The notes: generated by a model not told the origin, from the sequence alone. A stretch of 64,000 nt of DNA from Clostridia bacterium (GCA_022791915.1 JAAWAB010000008.1:175656-239655), one strand, 5' to 3'; counted from the first letter of the stretch, positions 18,130 to 28,435 are shown. A program made the numbers and translations.

Positions 18130-19363
18130 ACGGACGCTTTCGGTACAACAACTCAATGCGTATATTAAGGGCGTTTTCGAAGATGAGCTTGTTTTACACG
18201 ACCTGAACGTGGAAGGCGAAGTTTACGAATTCAAGCAGACGGCGGGCAACACGTTTCTTGTATTGCGTGAGAACGACAGTTTGTTGCAATGCGTATGCTT
18301 CGGCATTACCGAGATTTTACAGGCGGGCGATACGGTACGCCTATTCGGCAGCGTGCGGTTTTACGAGCGGAGCGGCAAAATTTCGTTCGTATTCAAAAGC
18401 GTGCGTAAGACGGGCAAGGGCAATCTTTTGGCGGAGTTTAACGCTCTGCGCGACAGATTGCGGCTGGAAGGGCTGTTCGACCGTAAGCGGGAGATTGCGT
18501 CGCCCATACGCCGCATTGCCGTGATTACCGCCGAAACGGGTGCGGTGATTCACGATTTTATTCGGACGGTGCACCGAAAGCGGGAATTTACCGACATTAT
18601 GCTGTATCCTTCCGCCGTGCAGGGACGATTTGCCGTGTCCGATATTGTTTCGGGACTTCGGCAGGCGGAAAAGCTATCGTACGATGCAATCGTTATCGCA
18701 CGCGGCGGCGGCAGCAACGACGATTTAAGCGTATTTAACGACGAAACGCTGGTGCGCGCGGTGGCGGCATGTTCCGTGCCCGTTATTTCCGCGGTGGGGC
18801 ACGAAACCGATTTCACGCTATGCGATTTTGCGGCGTCGGTGCGGGCGGGTACGCCCAGCATGGCGGGAGAATACATCAGCAGGCGGAATGAAGAATTTTT
18901 TGCCCGATTTTCCGACTGCGTGGCGCGAATCGAACGGAACGCCCAAAGTTTGCTTACGCGCAAAATCAACCGATTATACCGTTCGGCGGCGAATCTTACG
19001 TATAAAAGCGAGTTGAAGTCGGAACGGGTGCGCATGCGCGTGCGGGACACGGCGGTGCGGATAGACGGCGGCGTGCGCGAAAAATACGGCGCGTTGCGGT
19101 TGGCGGCGGTTGTTGCGGGCGAGCGAATCACTGCGTCGACCGAAGAAAAGCAGAGCGGATTGCGCGAACGGACGGCGGCGGCGATTGCCCGACTGGACGC
19201 GGGAAACCCGTTGCGCATTCTATCAATGGGATACGCGCGATTGCGGGGAAAGAGCGGAAACGTGACGTTTGACAACACGCGGGCGGGCGACGCAATAGAG
19301 GCACTTACAGCCGAAGGCACGCTTTTTGCAACGGTTACGGGCAAAAAAAGGAGAGAGCGATGA
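18122..19363 (+). CDS. xseA: Exodeoxyribonuclease VII large subunit
   Basis: LSVQQLNAYIKGVFE, VIARGGGSNDDLSVFNDETLVRAVAACSVPVISAVGHETDFTLCDFAAS. Confidence 0.95.
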   Translation: MRERTLSVQQLNAYIKGVFEDELVLHDLNVEGEVYEFKQTAGNTFLVLRENDSLLQCVCFGITEILQAGDTVRLFGSVRFYERSGKISFVFKSVRKTGKGNLLAEFNALRDRLRLEGLFDRKREIASPIRRIAVITAETGAVIHDFIRTVHRKREFTDIMLYPSAVQGRFAVSDIVSGLRQAEKLSYDAIVIARGGGSNDDLSVFNDETLVRAVAACSVPVISAVGHETDFTLCDFAASVRAGTPSMAGEYISRRNEEFFARFSDCVARIERNAQSLLTRKINRLYRSAANLTYKSELKSERVRMRVRDTAVRIDGGVREKYGALRLAAVVAGERITASTEEKQSGLRERTAAAIARLDAGNPLRILSMGYARLRGKSGNVTFDNTRAGDAIEALTAEGTLFATVTGKKRRER

Positions 19364-19575
19364 AACTGGAAGAAAAACTCAAAGCGTTGGAAGAAACGGC
19401 GGACAAGTTGGACGACAAGGACCTTGCGCTCGACGATGCAGTGCGTCTGTACGAAGAAGGCGTGAAACTCATTCGCGAATGTATGGATAGTCTGAACGAG
19501 AGTAAGGGAAGAATAGAAGTGATACGCGGCGAATTGAACGACATGCTGAAAAACGACGGAGGCGGAGCGGATTGA
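19360..19575 (+). CDS. xseB: Exodeoxyribonuclease VII small subunit
   Basis: 71 aa, LEETADKLDDKDLALDDAVRLYEEGVKLI. Confidence 0.92.
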   Translation: MKLEEKLKALEETADKLDDKDLALDDAVRLYEEGVKLIRECMDSLNESKGRIEVIRGELNDMLKNDGGGAD

Positions 19576-20411
19576 ACTTTACCGAAGAATACTCTAAACG
19601 ATTAAACGAATTCGAGGGATATCTGCGTCAGTTCGCAAGCGAATTGGTTACGTATCCCGAAATGCTGTATAATGCGGTGTCGTACGGTTTATTGAGCGGC
19701 GGAAAGCGGTTGCGTCCCCTTCTTTTATTGGAGGCGGTGCGCATGTTCGGCGGCGTGGTGGATGCGTCGGCGGTGAATTTTGCTTTGGCAATCGAGTGCA
19801 TTCACACCTATTCTTTGATACACGACGATTTGCCGTGCATGGACAACGACGATTTTCGGAGAGGGCAACCCACCTGCCACAAAAAGTTCGGGGAGGCGGC
19901 GGCTGTTCTTGCGGGCGATACGTTGCTCAATCTTGCGTACGAACTGATATTCAGTGCGATTGCGCTCCGTGACAGGCAGGAAAATTACGTGCGGGCGGGA
20001 ATCGCTATTGCCGCGGCGGCGGGCGGAAACGGTATGGTGGGCGGTCAGGCGTGCGAACTGGCAGCCGAAAGCGAACAATCTATCGACTACATCTATTCGC
20101 ACAAGACGGGTGCGTTGATTCGGGCGGCATTGAAAGCGGGCGCGCTGATAGCGAATACTTCGCGCGAAAACGCGGAAAAGATAGAAAAATTCGGCGAGTT
20201 GTTCGGTTACTGCTTTCAGCTTCGTGACGACCTACTCGACAAGGGCGGCGAGGACGAAGGAAAAATCACCTATTTACAGGCGCACGGAGAAGAAGGGACG
20301 GCGGCGGCGCTGAAAAGCAAAACGGTGGAGGCGCTCGAAATACTGGCGACGGTGGAGAACGCCGAATTTTTGACAGAACTAACCGCTAATTTTATGGAAC
20401 GGGAAGCGTAA
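19572..20411 (+). CDS. ispA: Polyprenyl synthetase (farnesyl/geranyl diphosphate synthase)
   Basis: GGKRLRPLLLLEAV, HDDLPCMDNDDFRRGQPTCHKKFGEA, LRDDLLDKGG. Confidence 0.93.
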   Translation: MNFTEEYSKRLNEFEGYLRQFASELVTYPEMLYNAVSYGLLSGGKRLRPLLLLEAVRMFGGVVDASAVNFALAIECIHTYSLIHDDLPCMDNDDFRRGQPTCHKKFGEAAAVLAGDTLLNLAYELIFSAIALRDRQENYVRAGIAIAAAAGGNGMVGGQACELAAESEQSIDYIYSHKTGALIRAALKAGALIANTSRENAEKIEKFGELFGYCFQLRDDLLDKGGEDEGKITYLQAHGEEGTAAALKSKTVEALEILATVENAEFLTELTANFMEREA

Positions 20412-20415
20412 CGGA

Positions 20416-22239
20416 TTGGACGAAACAATCGGACAAGTGAATAGTCCGCAGGAGTTGAAAAAGCTCAATTATCGCAAATTAACCGAATACTGCGAGTATT
20501 TGCGGGATTTTATCATGGGTTCGGTACGCAACACGGGCGGGCATCTGGCGTCCAGTTTGGGAGCCGTCGAACTTGCCGTTGCGCTGCATTATGTATTCGA
20601 TTGTCCGTCCGATAAAATTTTATGGGACGTGGGACACCAGGCGTATGCGCATAAGATTATTACGGGGCGAGCCGACAAGTTCTCGATGTTGCGGAAAAAC
20701 GGGGGGATTTCGGGATTTCCGCGCATGACCGAAAGCGAATACGACGCGTTTTCCATGGGGCACAGTTCCACTTCTCTTTCGGTGGGGCTGGGGTATGCGC
20801 GTGCGCGCGATTTGGCGGGCGAGTCGTATCATGTGGTGAGCGTTATCGGCGACGGCGCGTTTACGGGCGGCATGGCGTTCGAGGCGCTGAACGATATAGG
20901 CGCGGCGCGTGCTAAAATGATTATTGTACTGAACGATAACAAGATGTCGATTTCCGAGAATGTGGGCGCCATGAGCGTGTATCTTTCGCGCTTGCGGTTG
21001 AGCAAGCGATATTCCCGCCTTAAACACACGGTAAAGAAGGGCGTGCTGGGGATTCCGTTATTCGGCGAACACATTTACAAATCGCTGGATAAGACAAAAG
21101 ACGCGCTCAAATCGTTATTACAGACCGACAAAATGTTCGAGCAAATGGGGATAAAATACTACGGTCCGATTGACGGGCACGATTTGCTCAATTTGGTTTC
21201 GGTGCTTCGTCAGGTGAAAAACGAAAAGGGTCCCGTTTTGTTGCATATTGTTACCGAAAAGGGAAAGGGCGACCCCGTGGCGCAGTCCGACCCGTCCAAA
21301 TTCCACGGAATCGGTCCCGTGGGCGCAAGCGGAGAAAAAAAGTTTTCGGCGGTGGTTTCGCAATTTTTATGCGAAGAAGGAAAACGGGACGAAAAAGTTG
21401 TGGCGATAACTGCCGCCATGGCGGACGGCACGGGATTATGTGCGTTCGAAAAACAATGTCCCAACCGTTGTTTCGACGTGGGAATTGCCGAACAACATGC
21501 CGTTACGCTTGCCGCGGGGCTTGCGGCGGGCGGGTTGAAACCGTATTTTGCGGTGTACTCCACTTTTTTGCAACGCGGATTCGACCAGGTATTACACGAC
21601 GTATGTTTGAACAAACTGGGCGTACGGTTTTTAATCGACCGCGCGGGCGCCGTAGGGGACGACGGTGTGACGCATCAGGGAATTTACGACATTGCCTATC
21701 TTTCCATGATTCCCGAAATTACGGTTTTGACGCCGCGAGACGGAAACGAGTTGCGTAAAATGCTTATTTGGTCGCTCGACTTCGATGGTCCGCTTGCCAT
21801 ACGGTATCCCAAAAGTTACGCCGCCGAATATACGTGCACCGAAATCGAATACGGCAAGTGGGAAACCGTGCGGAAAACGAGTTCGCGCGTATACGTGATA
21901 GCCGTGGGCGGGCGAGCGTTACAGGCTGCGGAACAGGTGGAAAACGCAAATATTATATATGCGCGTTTTATCAAGCCGCCGGACACGGCGTTGCTGGACG
22001 AACTGAACGCGGACGGGAATCTGCTGATTACCGTAGAGGACGGCGCGCTTTCGGGGGGTGTGGGGCAAGCCGTACTTTCCTATCTGAATACAAAAGGATT
22101 GCGGGCGACCGTGCGCTGCATTGGATACCCCGATGCGTTTTTGGAGGACTATTCGATTGCGCATTCGTTGGAAAATGCGGGGATTTGCAAGGAAGGAATC
22201 GAAAACATTATAAAATCTTCGGATAATTTTATGCAATAA
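20416..22239 (+). CDS. dxs: 1-deoxy-D-xylulose-5-phosphate synthase
   Basis: LWDVGHQAYAHKIITGR, GDGAFTGGMAFEALN, DRAGAVGDDGVTHQGIYD. Confidence 0.97.
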   Translation: MDETIGQVNSPQELKKLNYRKLTEYCEYLRDFIMGSVRNTGGHLASSLGAVELAVALHYVFDCPSDKILWDVGHQAYAHKIITGRADKFSMLRKNGGISGFPRMTESEYDAFSMGHSSTSLSVGLGYARARDLAGESYHVVSVIGDGAFTGGMAFEALNDIGAARAKMIIVLNDNKMSISENVGAMSVYLSRLRLSKRYSRLKHTVKKGVLGIPLFGEHIYKSLDKTKDALKSLLQTDKMFEQMGIKYYGPIDGHDLLNLVSVLRQVKNEKGPVLLHIVTEKGKGDPVAQSDPSKFHGIGPVGASGEKKFSAVVSQFLCEEGKRDEKVVAITAAMADGTGLCAFEKQCPNRCFDVGIAEQHAVTLAAGLAAGGLKPYFAVYSTFLQRGFDQVLHDVCLNKLGVRFLIDRAGAVGDDGVTHQGIYDIAYLSMIPEITVLTPRDGNELRKMLIWSLDFDGPLAIRYPKSYAAEYTCTEIEYGKWETVRKTSSRVYVIAVGGRALQAAEQVENANIIYARFIKPPDTALLDELNADGNLLITVEDGALSGGVGQAVLSYLNTKGLRATVRCIGYPDAFLEDYSIAHSLENAGICKEGIENIIKSSDNFMQ

Positions 22240-22241
22240 AC

Positions 22242-22270
22242 TTGAATATTTATAAATTTTCATATATAAT
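22242..22270 (+). promoter_or_regulatory. Sigma-A-like promoter abutting the nadK ATG
   Basis: TTGAAT -N17- TATAAT; 6 nt to ATG 22277. Confidence 0.65.
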
Positions 22271-22276
22271 AGAAAT

Positions 22277-23128
22277 ATGAAAGTGGGAATTTACGCCAAT
22301 ATCTATAAAGACAAGGATTTGTCGGTGACGTCCCGTTTGGTTCGGAGTTTTTCGGAAAACGGTATTTTATGCACCGTTGCCGAAGGACTTTGCGGGAAAG
22401 TATCTTGCGACGGCGTATATACCGACGCCGACATGGGCGAGTTGGACATGCTGTTGGTGATTGGCGGGGACGGCACGATTTTGAGCGTGGCAAAAAAATG
22501 CGCCGTAAAAGGGATACCTATTTTGGGCGTCAATCTGGGAACGGTGGGATTTTTAACCGAAGCGGAACCGGACGATTTTACCGCCCTGGCGCGGGAAATC
22601 GCGGCGGGGAATTACTCGATAGAGCGCAGAGCCATGTTGTGCGCCGTTTTGGACGACAAACGGTATTACGCGCTCAACGAAATCGTGATTGCGCGACGGA
22701 ACGTATCCAAAATGATTGTGCTTAAAGTGGATATAGGCGGTGCGCCCGTAGACAGGCACAACTGCGACGGGTTTATCGTATGCACTCCCACGGGGTCGAC
22801 GGCATATTCGTTGTCGGCGGGCGGTCCCGTAATCAGTCCTACGGCGAACGTATTTTCGCTGACACCCGTCAATTCGCATTCCATGCATTCCCGTCCTATT
22901 GTAATCGGCGACGACGAGCAAATCGGCATTACCCTGGTGGCGCGCGCCGACGACGCGATGGTGATTGCGGACGGAAAAAACGTGTGTATGTTGCCCGAAC
23001 GGCAGACAATACATATAGGGAAAGCGCAAAAACGCGCGCTATTTGTGCGGTTACGCAATCATAATTTTTACGAGCGGCTTTTACGCAAGCTCAACACGTG
23101 GAGTATCACTTCGGGAGAGGGGGTGTAG
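22277..23128 (+). CDS. nadK: NAD kinase
   Basis: VIGGDGTILSVAKK, GVNLGTVGFLTE, CTPTGSTAYSLSAGGP. Confidence 0.96.
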   Translation: MKVGIYANIYKDKDLSVTSRLVRSFSENGILCTVAEGLCGKVSCDGVYTDADMGELDMLLVIGGDGTILSVAKKCAVKGIPILGVNLGTVGFLTEAEPDDFTALAREIAAGNYSIERRAMLCAVLDDKRYYALNEIVIARRNVSKMIVLKVDIGGAPVDRHNCDGFIVCTPTGSTAYSLSAGGPVISPTANVFSLTPVNSHSMHSRPIVIGDDEQIGITLVARADDAMVIADGKNVCMLPERQTIHIGKAQKRALFVRLRNHNFYERLLRKLNTWSITSGEGV

Positions 23129-23131
23129 CGT

Positions 23132-23584
23132 ATGGCGAGAAGCGCCAGACAAATGAAGATATTGGAACTGATTGCCGAGAGTCCCGTGGAAACGCAGGAC
23201 GATTTGGCGCGTCTGCTTAAAGAGGCGGGTTTCAATGCCACGCAGGCTACCATTTCGCGCGACATCAAGGAGTTGGGGCTTGTTAAAGTGTCGTTTGACG
23301 GTAAGCGGCAGAAATACGTACGCGAGTCGGGCGATAGGAGCGTGCCCGGAAAGTTGGTGAATATTTTCAAGCATGCCGTGATTTCCATTGTGCATGCGGG
23401 CAATATTATCGTGATTAAAACCATGTCGGGCAGTGCGAACATTGCGGGCATGATGCTCGACAGGTTGGAAAATCCCGACATACTCGGGTGTGTGGCAGGC
23501 GACGATACCGTTATGGCGGTAACGACGAGCGAAAGCGTGGCGCAACAAATCGGCGAATCGCTGTCGACGCTTTTGGAACAGTAA
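23132..23584 (+). CDS. argR: Arginine repressor ArgR
   Basis: ATQATISRDIKELGLVKV, DTVMAVTTSESVAQQI; between nadK and recN. Confidence 0.94.
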   Translation: MARSARQMKILELIAESPVETQDDLARLLKEAGFNATQATISRDIKELGLVKVSFDGKRQKYVRESGDRSVPGKLVNIFKHAVISIVHAGNIIVIKTMSGSANIAGMMLDRLENPDILGCVAGDDTVMAVTTSESVAQQIGESLSTLLEQ

Positions 23585-23585
23585 T

Positions 23586-25289
23586 ATGTTGACAAGACTT
23601 GCGGTGCACAATTTAGCTCTTATTGAAAATATGGAGCTATCTCCGTGCGGACAATTGAATATTTTGAGCGGCGAAACGGGCGCGGGCAAATCCATTATTG
23701 TGGACGGACTGATGTTGTTATTGGGTGCGCGCTACGATAAGTCGCTTTTGCGCTACGGAACGGAAAGCGGATACGTGGAAGGCGTATTCGACGCAACGGT
23801 GCGTGCGCGCGACGTTATGAACGAACTGGGACTCGACGAGGACGACCAGATTATTGTGACGCGTCGTTTTTTTGCCGACGGAAAGAATGAAATACGAATC
23901 AACGGCAGGGCGGCTACCATGAGCATGTTGCGCGCGCTTACGGCAACGCTTGTGGATATTTACGGGCAGAACGAGTACCAGTCGCTGATTCGAACGGGCG
24001 AACATTTGCGGATTCTCGACTATTATATCCGAAACGATTGCAAGGCGGAAAAGAAGGAATATGCCGACGCATACGCCCGCTACCGAGAAACGGTTGCGGC
24101 GCTCGGCAAAATAGGCGACGGGGCGGAACGCATTCGCGAAATCGATTTGTTGCGGTTTCAGATTGACGAGATAAACGACGCGAAGACGTACGAAAGCGAA
24201 GAGGACGAGTTGAACGAGCGACGCAATCTGATTACGTCGGCGGAAAGAATCTATGCAGCGCTCGGACAGTCTTTGCAGGTGCTGAACGAACAGGACGAAG
24301 GAGCGGCAAGCGAACTTGTTTCGCAAGCGCAGAGAGAAATAGGGAGTATTTCTTCCATAAAAAGTACATATGCGGAATTATATGAGCGGCTGCATGCGGT
24401 TTCGATAGAATTGAGCGACGTTTGCGAAGTGCTACGCGACGAATCGGAAGGGTTGCATTTTGATATGAACGAGTTGGACGAGCTGGAAAAACGGCTGGAT
24501 TTTATTCGTTCGCTCAAACGCAAATACGGCAATTTTTCCGCAATGAACGTCTTTCGGGAAAAAGCGCAGGCGCGGTTGGAGTTTTTGGAAAACGCCGACG
24601 AACACTACGAGGCACTCACGCGCGAAAAAAAGGAGCTTACCGACAGACTCTATGTTCTGGCACAAAGCGTGCATGATAAGCGCACGCGCGGCGCAGAAGA
24701 ATTTGCCCGAAAAATCAAAAAAGAACTGAACGAATTGGGTATGGAAAATTCCGATTTTCGGGTGGTTGTATCCGAATTCCCCGCACGTAGCGAGTTTGAA
24801 GGGAAGTTCGGGCAAAACGGCGCCGACACCGCCGAATTTTATCTTTCGCCCAATGCGGGACAACCCTTAAAGCCGCTTGTAAAAATCATATCGGGCGGCG
24901 AGATGTCGCGCTTTATGTTGGCGCTTAAAGTGATTTCCAATCAATCGGACGATATTCCCACGATGATTTTCGACGAGATAGACGCGGGAATCAGCGGTAT
25001 TACGGGGCGGGTGGTTGCGAAGAAACTTGCCATGCTTTCACGCGAACATCAGGTGCTATGCGTGACACACTTACCCCAAATTGCTTCAATGGCGGACGCG
25101 CATTTCTTTATTTACAAGCGGTCGGAAGAAAATAATACCGTGACGAACGTGGTGCCGCTTGACGGCAAGGGCATGATTGATGAGATTTCGCGTCTTTCGG
25201 GAAGTAAGGGAATCAGCGAACAATCGGATACCAACGCGCAGACGATGAAACGTTGGAGTGACGAATACAAAGCCTCGTTGGCGAAATAG
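23586..25289 (+). CDS. recN: DNA repair protein RecN
   Basis: LNILSGETGAGKSIIVDGLMLLLG, ISGGEMSRFMLALKVI, FDEIDAGISG, CVTHLPQIASMAD. Confidence 0.97.
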   Translation: MLTRLAVHNLALIENMELSPCGQLNILSGETGAGKSIIVDGLMLLLGARYDKSLLRYGTESGYVEGVFDATVRARDVMNELGLDEDDQIIVTRRFFADGKNEIRINGRAATMSMLRALTATLVDIYGQNEYQSLIRTGEHLRILDYYIRNDCKAEKKEYADAYARYRETVAALGKIGDGAERIREIDLLRFQIDEINDAKTYESEEDELNERRNLITSAERIYAALGQSLQVLNEQDEGAASELVSQAQREIGSISSIKSTYAELYERLHAVSIELSDVCEVLRDESEGLHFDMNELDELEKRLDFIRSLKRKYGNFSAMNVFREKAQARLEFLENADEHYEALTREKKELTDRLYVLAQSVHDKRTRGAEEFARKIKKELNELGMENSDFRVVVSEFPARSEFEGKFGQNGADTAEFYLSPNAGQPLKPLVKIISGGEMSRFMLALKVISNQSDDIPTMIFDEIDAGISGITGRVVAKKLAMLSREHQVLCVTHLPQIASMADAHFFIYKRSEENNTVTNVVPLDGKGMIDEISRLSGSKGISEQSDTNAQTMKRWSDEYKASLAK

Positions 25290-25349
25290 AGCGGAATCGA
25301 ATCCGCGCGGATAAAATGAATTGAAAAACGCACGAACGGCAGCATTTTG

Positions 25350-25380
25350 ACAGTCTTTTCCTTTTGGGGAAGGCTGTTTT
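25350..25380 (+). terminator. Rho-independent terminator after recN
   Basis: ACAGTCTTTTCC / GGGGAAGGCTGT (with G.T pairs) then T-run. Confidence 0.7.
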
Positions 25381-25384
25381 TATG

Positions 25385-25414
25385 GCATATTCGTTTGCGG
25401 AGTTTGCCACACTA
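25385..25414 (+). promoter_or_regulatory. Forespore (sigma-F/G-like) promoter abutting spoIVB
   Basis: GCATA(T) -N17- CACACTA, matching known GYATA / CAnnnTA pattern; -10 ends 6 nt before ATG 25421. Confidence 0.5.
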
Positions 25415-25420
25415 AATAGC

Positions 25421-26437
25421 ATGATGTACGTATCGGGGCGCAAAAAATATACAATCATCGCTTTTTGCTTGCTACTCGTGTTGTTTTTTCAGAGTATGCC
25501 TGCGGGGGTGCGGCAAACATTCGGAAATGAGCCGTGTGCGTACGTGTATGCGGGCGGGTTTCCCATCGGATTGGTGATAAAGCCCAAAGGGGTAATCGTT
25601 GTGGGCGCGGCGCCCGTGGAAACGGAATTGGGTAACGTTTTGGTGAAAACGCCGTTTATGAGCGGCGACATTATAGAAAATATAAACGGTACGGCAGTGA
25701 ACACCGCCGAAGATATTCGTGCCGTGCTTTCCGAAGTACCGGATATGACGGCGCAGGTGCGCGTGCGCAGGGGGACTTCGGTTCTGGAAATGGACGTCAG
25801 CCTTATAAAAGAAGATTTGACGGGCGAAAAACGTTTGGGGTTGCAAATCCGCGAAAACGTGGCGGGTGTGGGAACGGTAACGTATGTAAAACAGGACGGT
25901 TCGTTCGGATGTTTGGGACATCCGATTGGATTGGAAAGCGGCGGACCCGTTCCGTTATCGGACGGAGCGTCGTTCGTTTGTAAAATCATGGGGGTAAACA
26001 AAGGACTGCGCGGCAAAGCGGGTGAATTGAAAGGCGCTTTTGCGAGTTCTACGGCAAACGGGTCGCTATACAAAAACTGTCAGAGCGGCGTGTACGGAAA
26101 ATTCGATGATTTTAAGGGCGGGGAATTGATAGAAGTGGCGCACCGCAAAAGCATTGCGGTGGGAAAGGCGACGATTTTGGCGACAATCGGCGACAAAACG
26201 GAAGAATACGGCATAGAAATTATCAAAACAGCCGCACAGAACAGTGCGTCCGATAAAAGCATGATTGTGCGCGTTACCGATAAGCGGTTAATCGGCATTA
26301 CGGGCGGAATCGTACAGGGAATGAGCGGGAGTCCCATTTTGCAAAACGGTAAACTCATAGGGGCGATAACGCACGTATTTATTTCGGACCCGACAAAAGG
26401 ATACGGGATTTATGCCGACTGGATGTTGGAAAATTAG
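25421..26437 (+). CDS. spoIVB: SpoIVB peptidase (S55, PDZ)
   Basis: GIVQGMSGSPILQNGKLIGAITHVFISDPTKGYGIYADWML; PDZ region; directly after recN. The ORF-track TTG start at 25364 lies in a terminator, so ATG 25421 is preferred. Confidence 0.94.
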   Translation: MMYVSGRKKYTIIAFCLLLVLFFQSMPAGVRQTFGNEPCAYVYAGGFPIGLVIKPKGVIVVGAAPVETELGNVLVKTPFMSGDIIENINGTAVNTAEDIRAVLSEVPDMTAQVRVRRGTSVLEMDVSLIKEDLTGEKRLGLQIRENVAGVGTVTYVKQDGSFGCLGHPIGLESGGPVPLSDGASFVCKIMGVNKGLRGKAGELKGAFASSTANGSLYKNCQSGVYGKFDDFKGGELIEVAHRKSIAVGKATILATIGDKTEEYGIEIIKTAAQNSASDKSMIVRVTDKRLIGITGGIVQGMSGSPILQNGKLIGAITHVFISDPTKGYGIYADWMLEN

Positions 26438-26504
26438 GTAGTATGCGTGACATAATATAGGAAATTGTGTCATAATTTGACAAAGCGTGTCGTAAGTATA
26501 TGGT

Positions 26505-27119
26505 ATGATACGCTTTAATGTTTACAATCTGATTTTCGATTTCCGTGATTTTGTACGCAATAACCGCGTCAAACTGATTGTGATTGCGGCAGTCAATCTA
26601 TTGGGATTGATTTTGGGCATACGCGGCGCGTTTTCGGTGTATGACGCGGGGGAATATCTGTATCATCACCAACCGAACGTATTTATGTATATTGCGGGAA
26701 AGAAAAGCATATTCGGGTATTTTTTCGTGAATATGATTACCTATCTGTTGGTGTTGGCTTTACTGGTATTATGTTCGGCACATTTTTTGACTTCGTATCT
26801 GTGTTTTGCCATTTTGTTTTTCCGCTCTTATCTTTTTGCGTTACACGTTTGTCTGTATTTTATGTTTTTGAAATTATCCGTTTTGCCCTTTGTGCTTGCT
26901 TGTTTGTTGCCGTGCTATCTGATATCCATGTTTATATTTGCGATAGTGACGGTTGCCGCATTCAATCGGGCGCGGGACGCGCGGCTATACGGCTCGGGGT
27001 GCGGAAACACGTTTGCATTGTTTGCACAAAGAATGATTTTACCGTGTATTATGCTTATCATACAAACCATTTTATGTACTATTTTATCCTATTTTCTTAC
27101 TTTGGGAATAATTTTATAG
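26505..27119 (+). CDS. Polytopic membrane protein, possibly SpoIIM-like
   Basis: 204 aa, several TM segments (VNLLGLILGIRGAFSVY); lies between spoIVB and dacF; family assignment weak. Confidence 0.4.
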   Translation: MIRFNVYNLIFDFRDFVRNNRVKLIVIAAVNLLGLILGIRGAFSVYDAGEYLYHHQPNVFMYIAGKKSIFGYFFVNMITYLLVLALLVLCSAHFLTSYLCFAILFFRSYLFALHVCLYFMFLKLSVLPFVLACLLPCYLISMFIFAIVTVAAFNRARDARLYGSGCGNTFALFAQRMILPCIMLIIQTILCTILSYFLTLGIIL

Positions 27120-27135
27120 GGATATTTTCATATTA
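27105..27135 (+). promoter_or_regulatory. Candidate sigma-F/G-type promoter for dacF
   Basis: GGAATA -N18- CATATTA upstream of an SD-preceded ATG. Confidence 0.35.
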
Positions 27136-27158
27136 GTACTATCGGAGGAAAAATACGT

Positions 27159-28319
27159 ATGAAAAAATTATTGATGATGTCGGTTGCCCTCTGTTTGGCT
27201 TTTTCGGCGATTTGCGGCGGAATGGTTGCGGCAAACGCGCAGGCGACGGAACAGACGGGGATTCACGTGAACGCCAAATCCGCCGTTTTGATGGACTACG
27301 ATACGGGCACGGTGGTGTTTACCCAGAACGAAACGGAACGCATGCCGATTGCCAGCATGGTGAAAATCATGACGCTCTTATTGACGTTTGAAGAAATCGA
27401 CGCGGGACGTCTGCACACGGACGATATGATACGCGTGAGTGAAAACGCGGCGTCCATGGGCGGTTCGCAGGCATTTTTGGACGCGCATAGCGATTATGCG
27501 GTGAACGAGTTGATAAAGAGCATTGTTGTGGGGTCGGCAAACGATTCGTGCGTTGCGCTTGCCGAACACATTGCGGGCAGCGTAGACGGTTTCGTGCTTA
27601 AAATGAACGAAAAAGCGCACGCCTTGGGAATGGACAATACGCAATTTTGTAATTGCACGGGGCTTCCCGGCGGGGAACAATATTGTTGCGCCCGCGACGT
27701 GGCGGTTATGACGCGCGCGCTGTTGCGTCATGTACAGTTTTACGATTACGCAAAAATCTGGATGTTCGATTTTGCGCACCCGAGCGGAAGAGTGACCCAA
27801 CTTGCCAACACCAACAAACTGATTCGCGCTTACGAAGGGTGCGACGGCGGAAAAACGGGCTTTACCAACGAGGCGAAATATTGCTTATCCGCAACCGCAA
27901 AACGGGGCGAAACGCGGCTGATTAGCGTTGTTTGCGGCGCCGAATCTTCCAAAGTGCGCAACGCGCAAAACGCCGCATTGTTCAATTACGGATTTGCCAA
28001 TTATGAAACGCGTCGTATGGTGACGGGCGGCGTACCGCTGGAAGGCGACTACGAAGTAACAGGCGGCAAAGAAAAGACGATAAAAGCCGTTCCCGAAAAA
28101 GATTGTTTTCTGTTTGTTAAGAAAGGGGACGACCGCACCTTCGAGTACGCGGTGGAAACGCTTCATCTTTGCGCGCCCGTTCGTTCGGGGGACGTAATCG
28201 GCACGCTGTCCGTTAAATGCGGAAACGAAACGGTGGCGTCGGTAAATCTTGTGAGCGACAGAGATATCAAAAAATCCACCTATATCGACTTGGTTGACGA
28301 ATTTATAGCCAACTGGTAA
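27159..28319 (+). CDS. dacF: D-alanyl-D-alanine carboxypeptidase (DacF-like)
   Basis: PIASMVKIMTLLLTFE (SxxK), SANDSCVALAEH (SxN), DGGKTGFTNEAKYCLSATA (KTG). Confidence 0.92.
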   Translation: MKKLLMMSVALCLAFSAICGGMVAANAQATEQTGIHVNAKSAVLMDYDTGTVVFTQNETERMPIASMVKIMTLLLTFEEIDAGRLHTDDMIRVSENAASMGGSQAFLDAHSDYAVNELIKSIVVGSANDSCVALAEHIAGSVDGFVLKMNEKAHALGMDNTQFCNCTGLPGGEQYCCARDVAVMTRALLRHVQFYDYAKIWMFDFAHPSGRVTQLANTNKLIRAYEGCDGGKTGFTNEAKYCLSATAKRGETRLISVVCGAESSKVRNAQNAALFNYGFANYETRRMVTGGVPLEGDYEVTGGKEKTIKAVPEKDCFLFVKKGDDRTFEYAVETLHLCAPVRSGDVIGTLSVKCGNETVASVNLVSDRDIKKSTYIDLVDEFIANW

Positions 28320-28362
28320 ATTATCCGGTAAATTATAAAGAAGCGAAAAGAAACGAACGGAG

Positions 28363-28390
28363 AAAAGCCGACGCATGCCGCCGGCTTTTT
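28363..28390 (+). terminator. Terminator after dacF
   Basis: AAAAGCCG...CGGCTTTTT hairpin. Confidence 0.7.
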
Positions 28391-28435
28391 GCGTTTGCGA
28401 AATCCGTCAACTTTCGACGCAAAGGGGGAATACGC

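Noticed and set aside
25364-25420. TTG start at 25364 for spoIVB in the ORF track
   Set aside because: Falls inside the recN terminator hairpin; ATG 25421 directly follows a promoter-like element.
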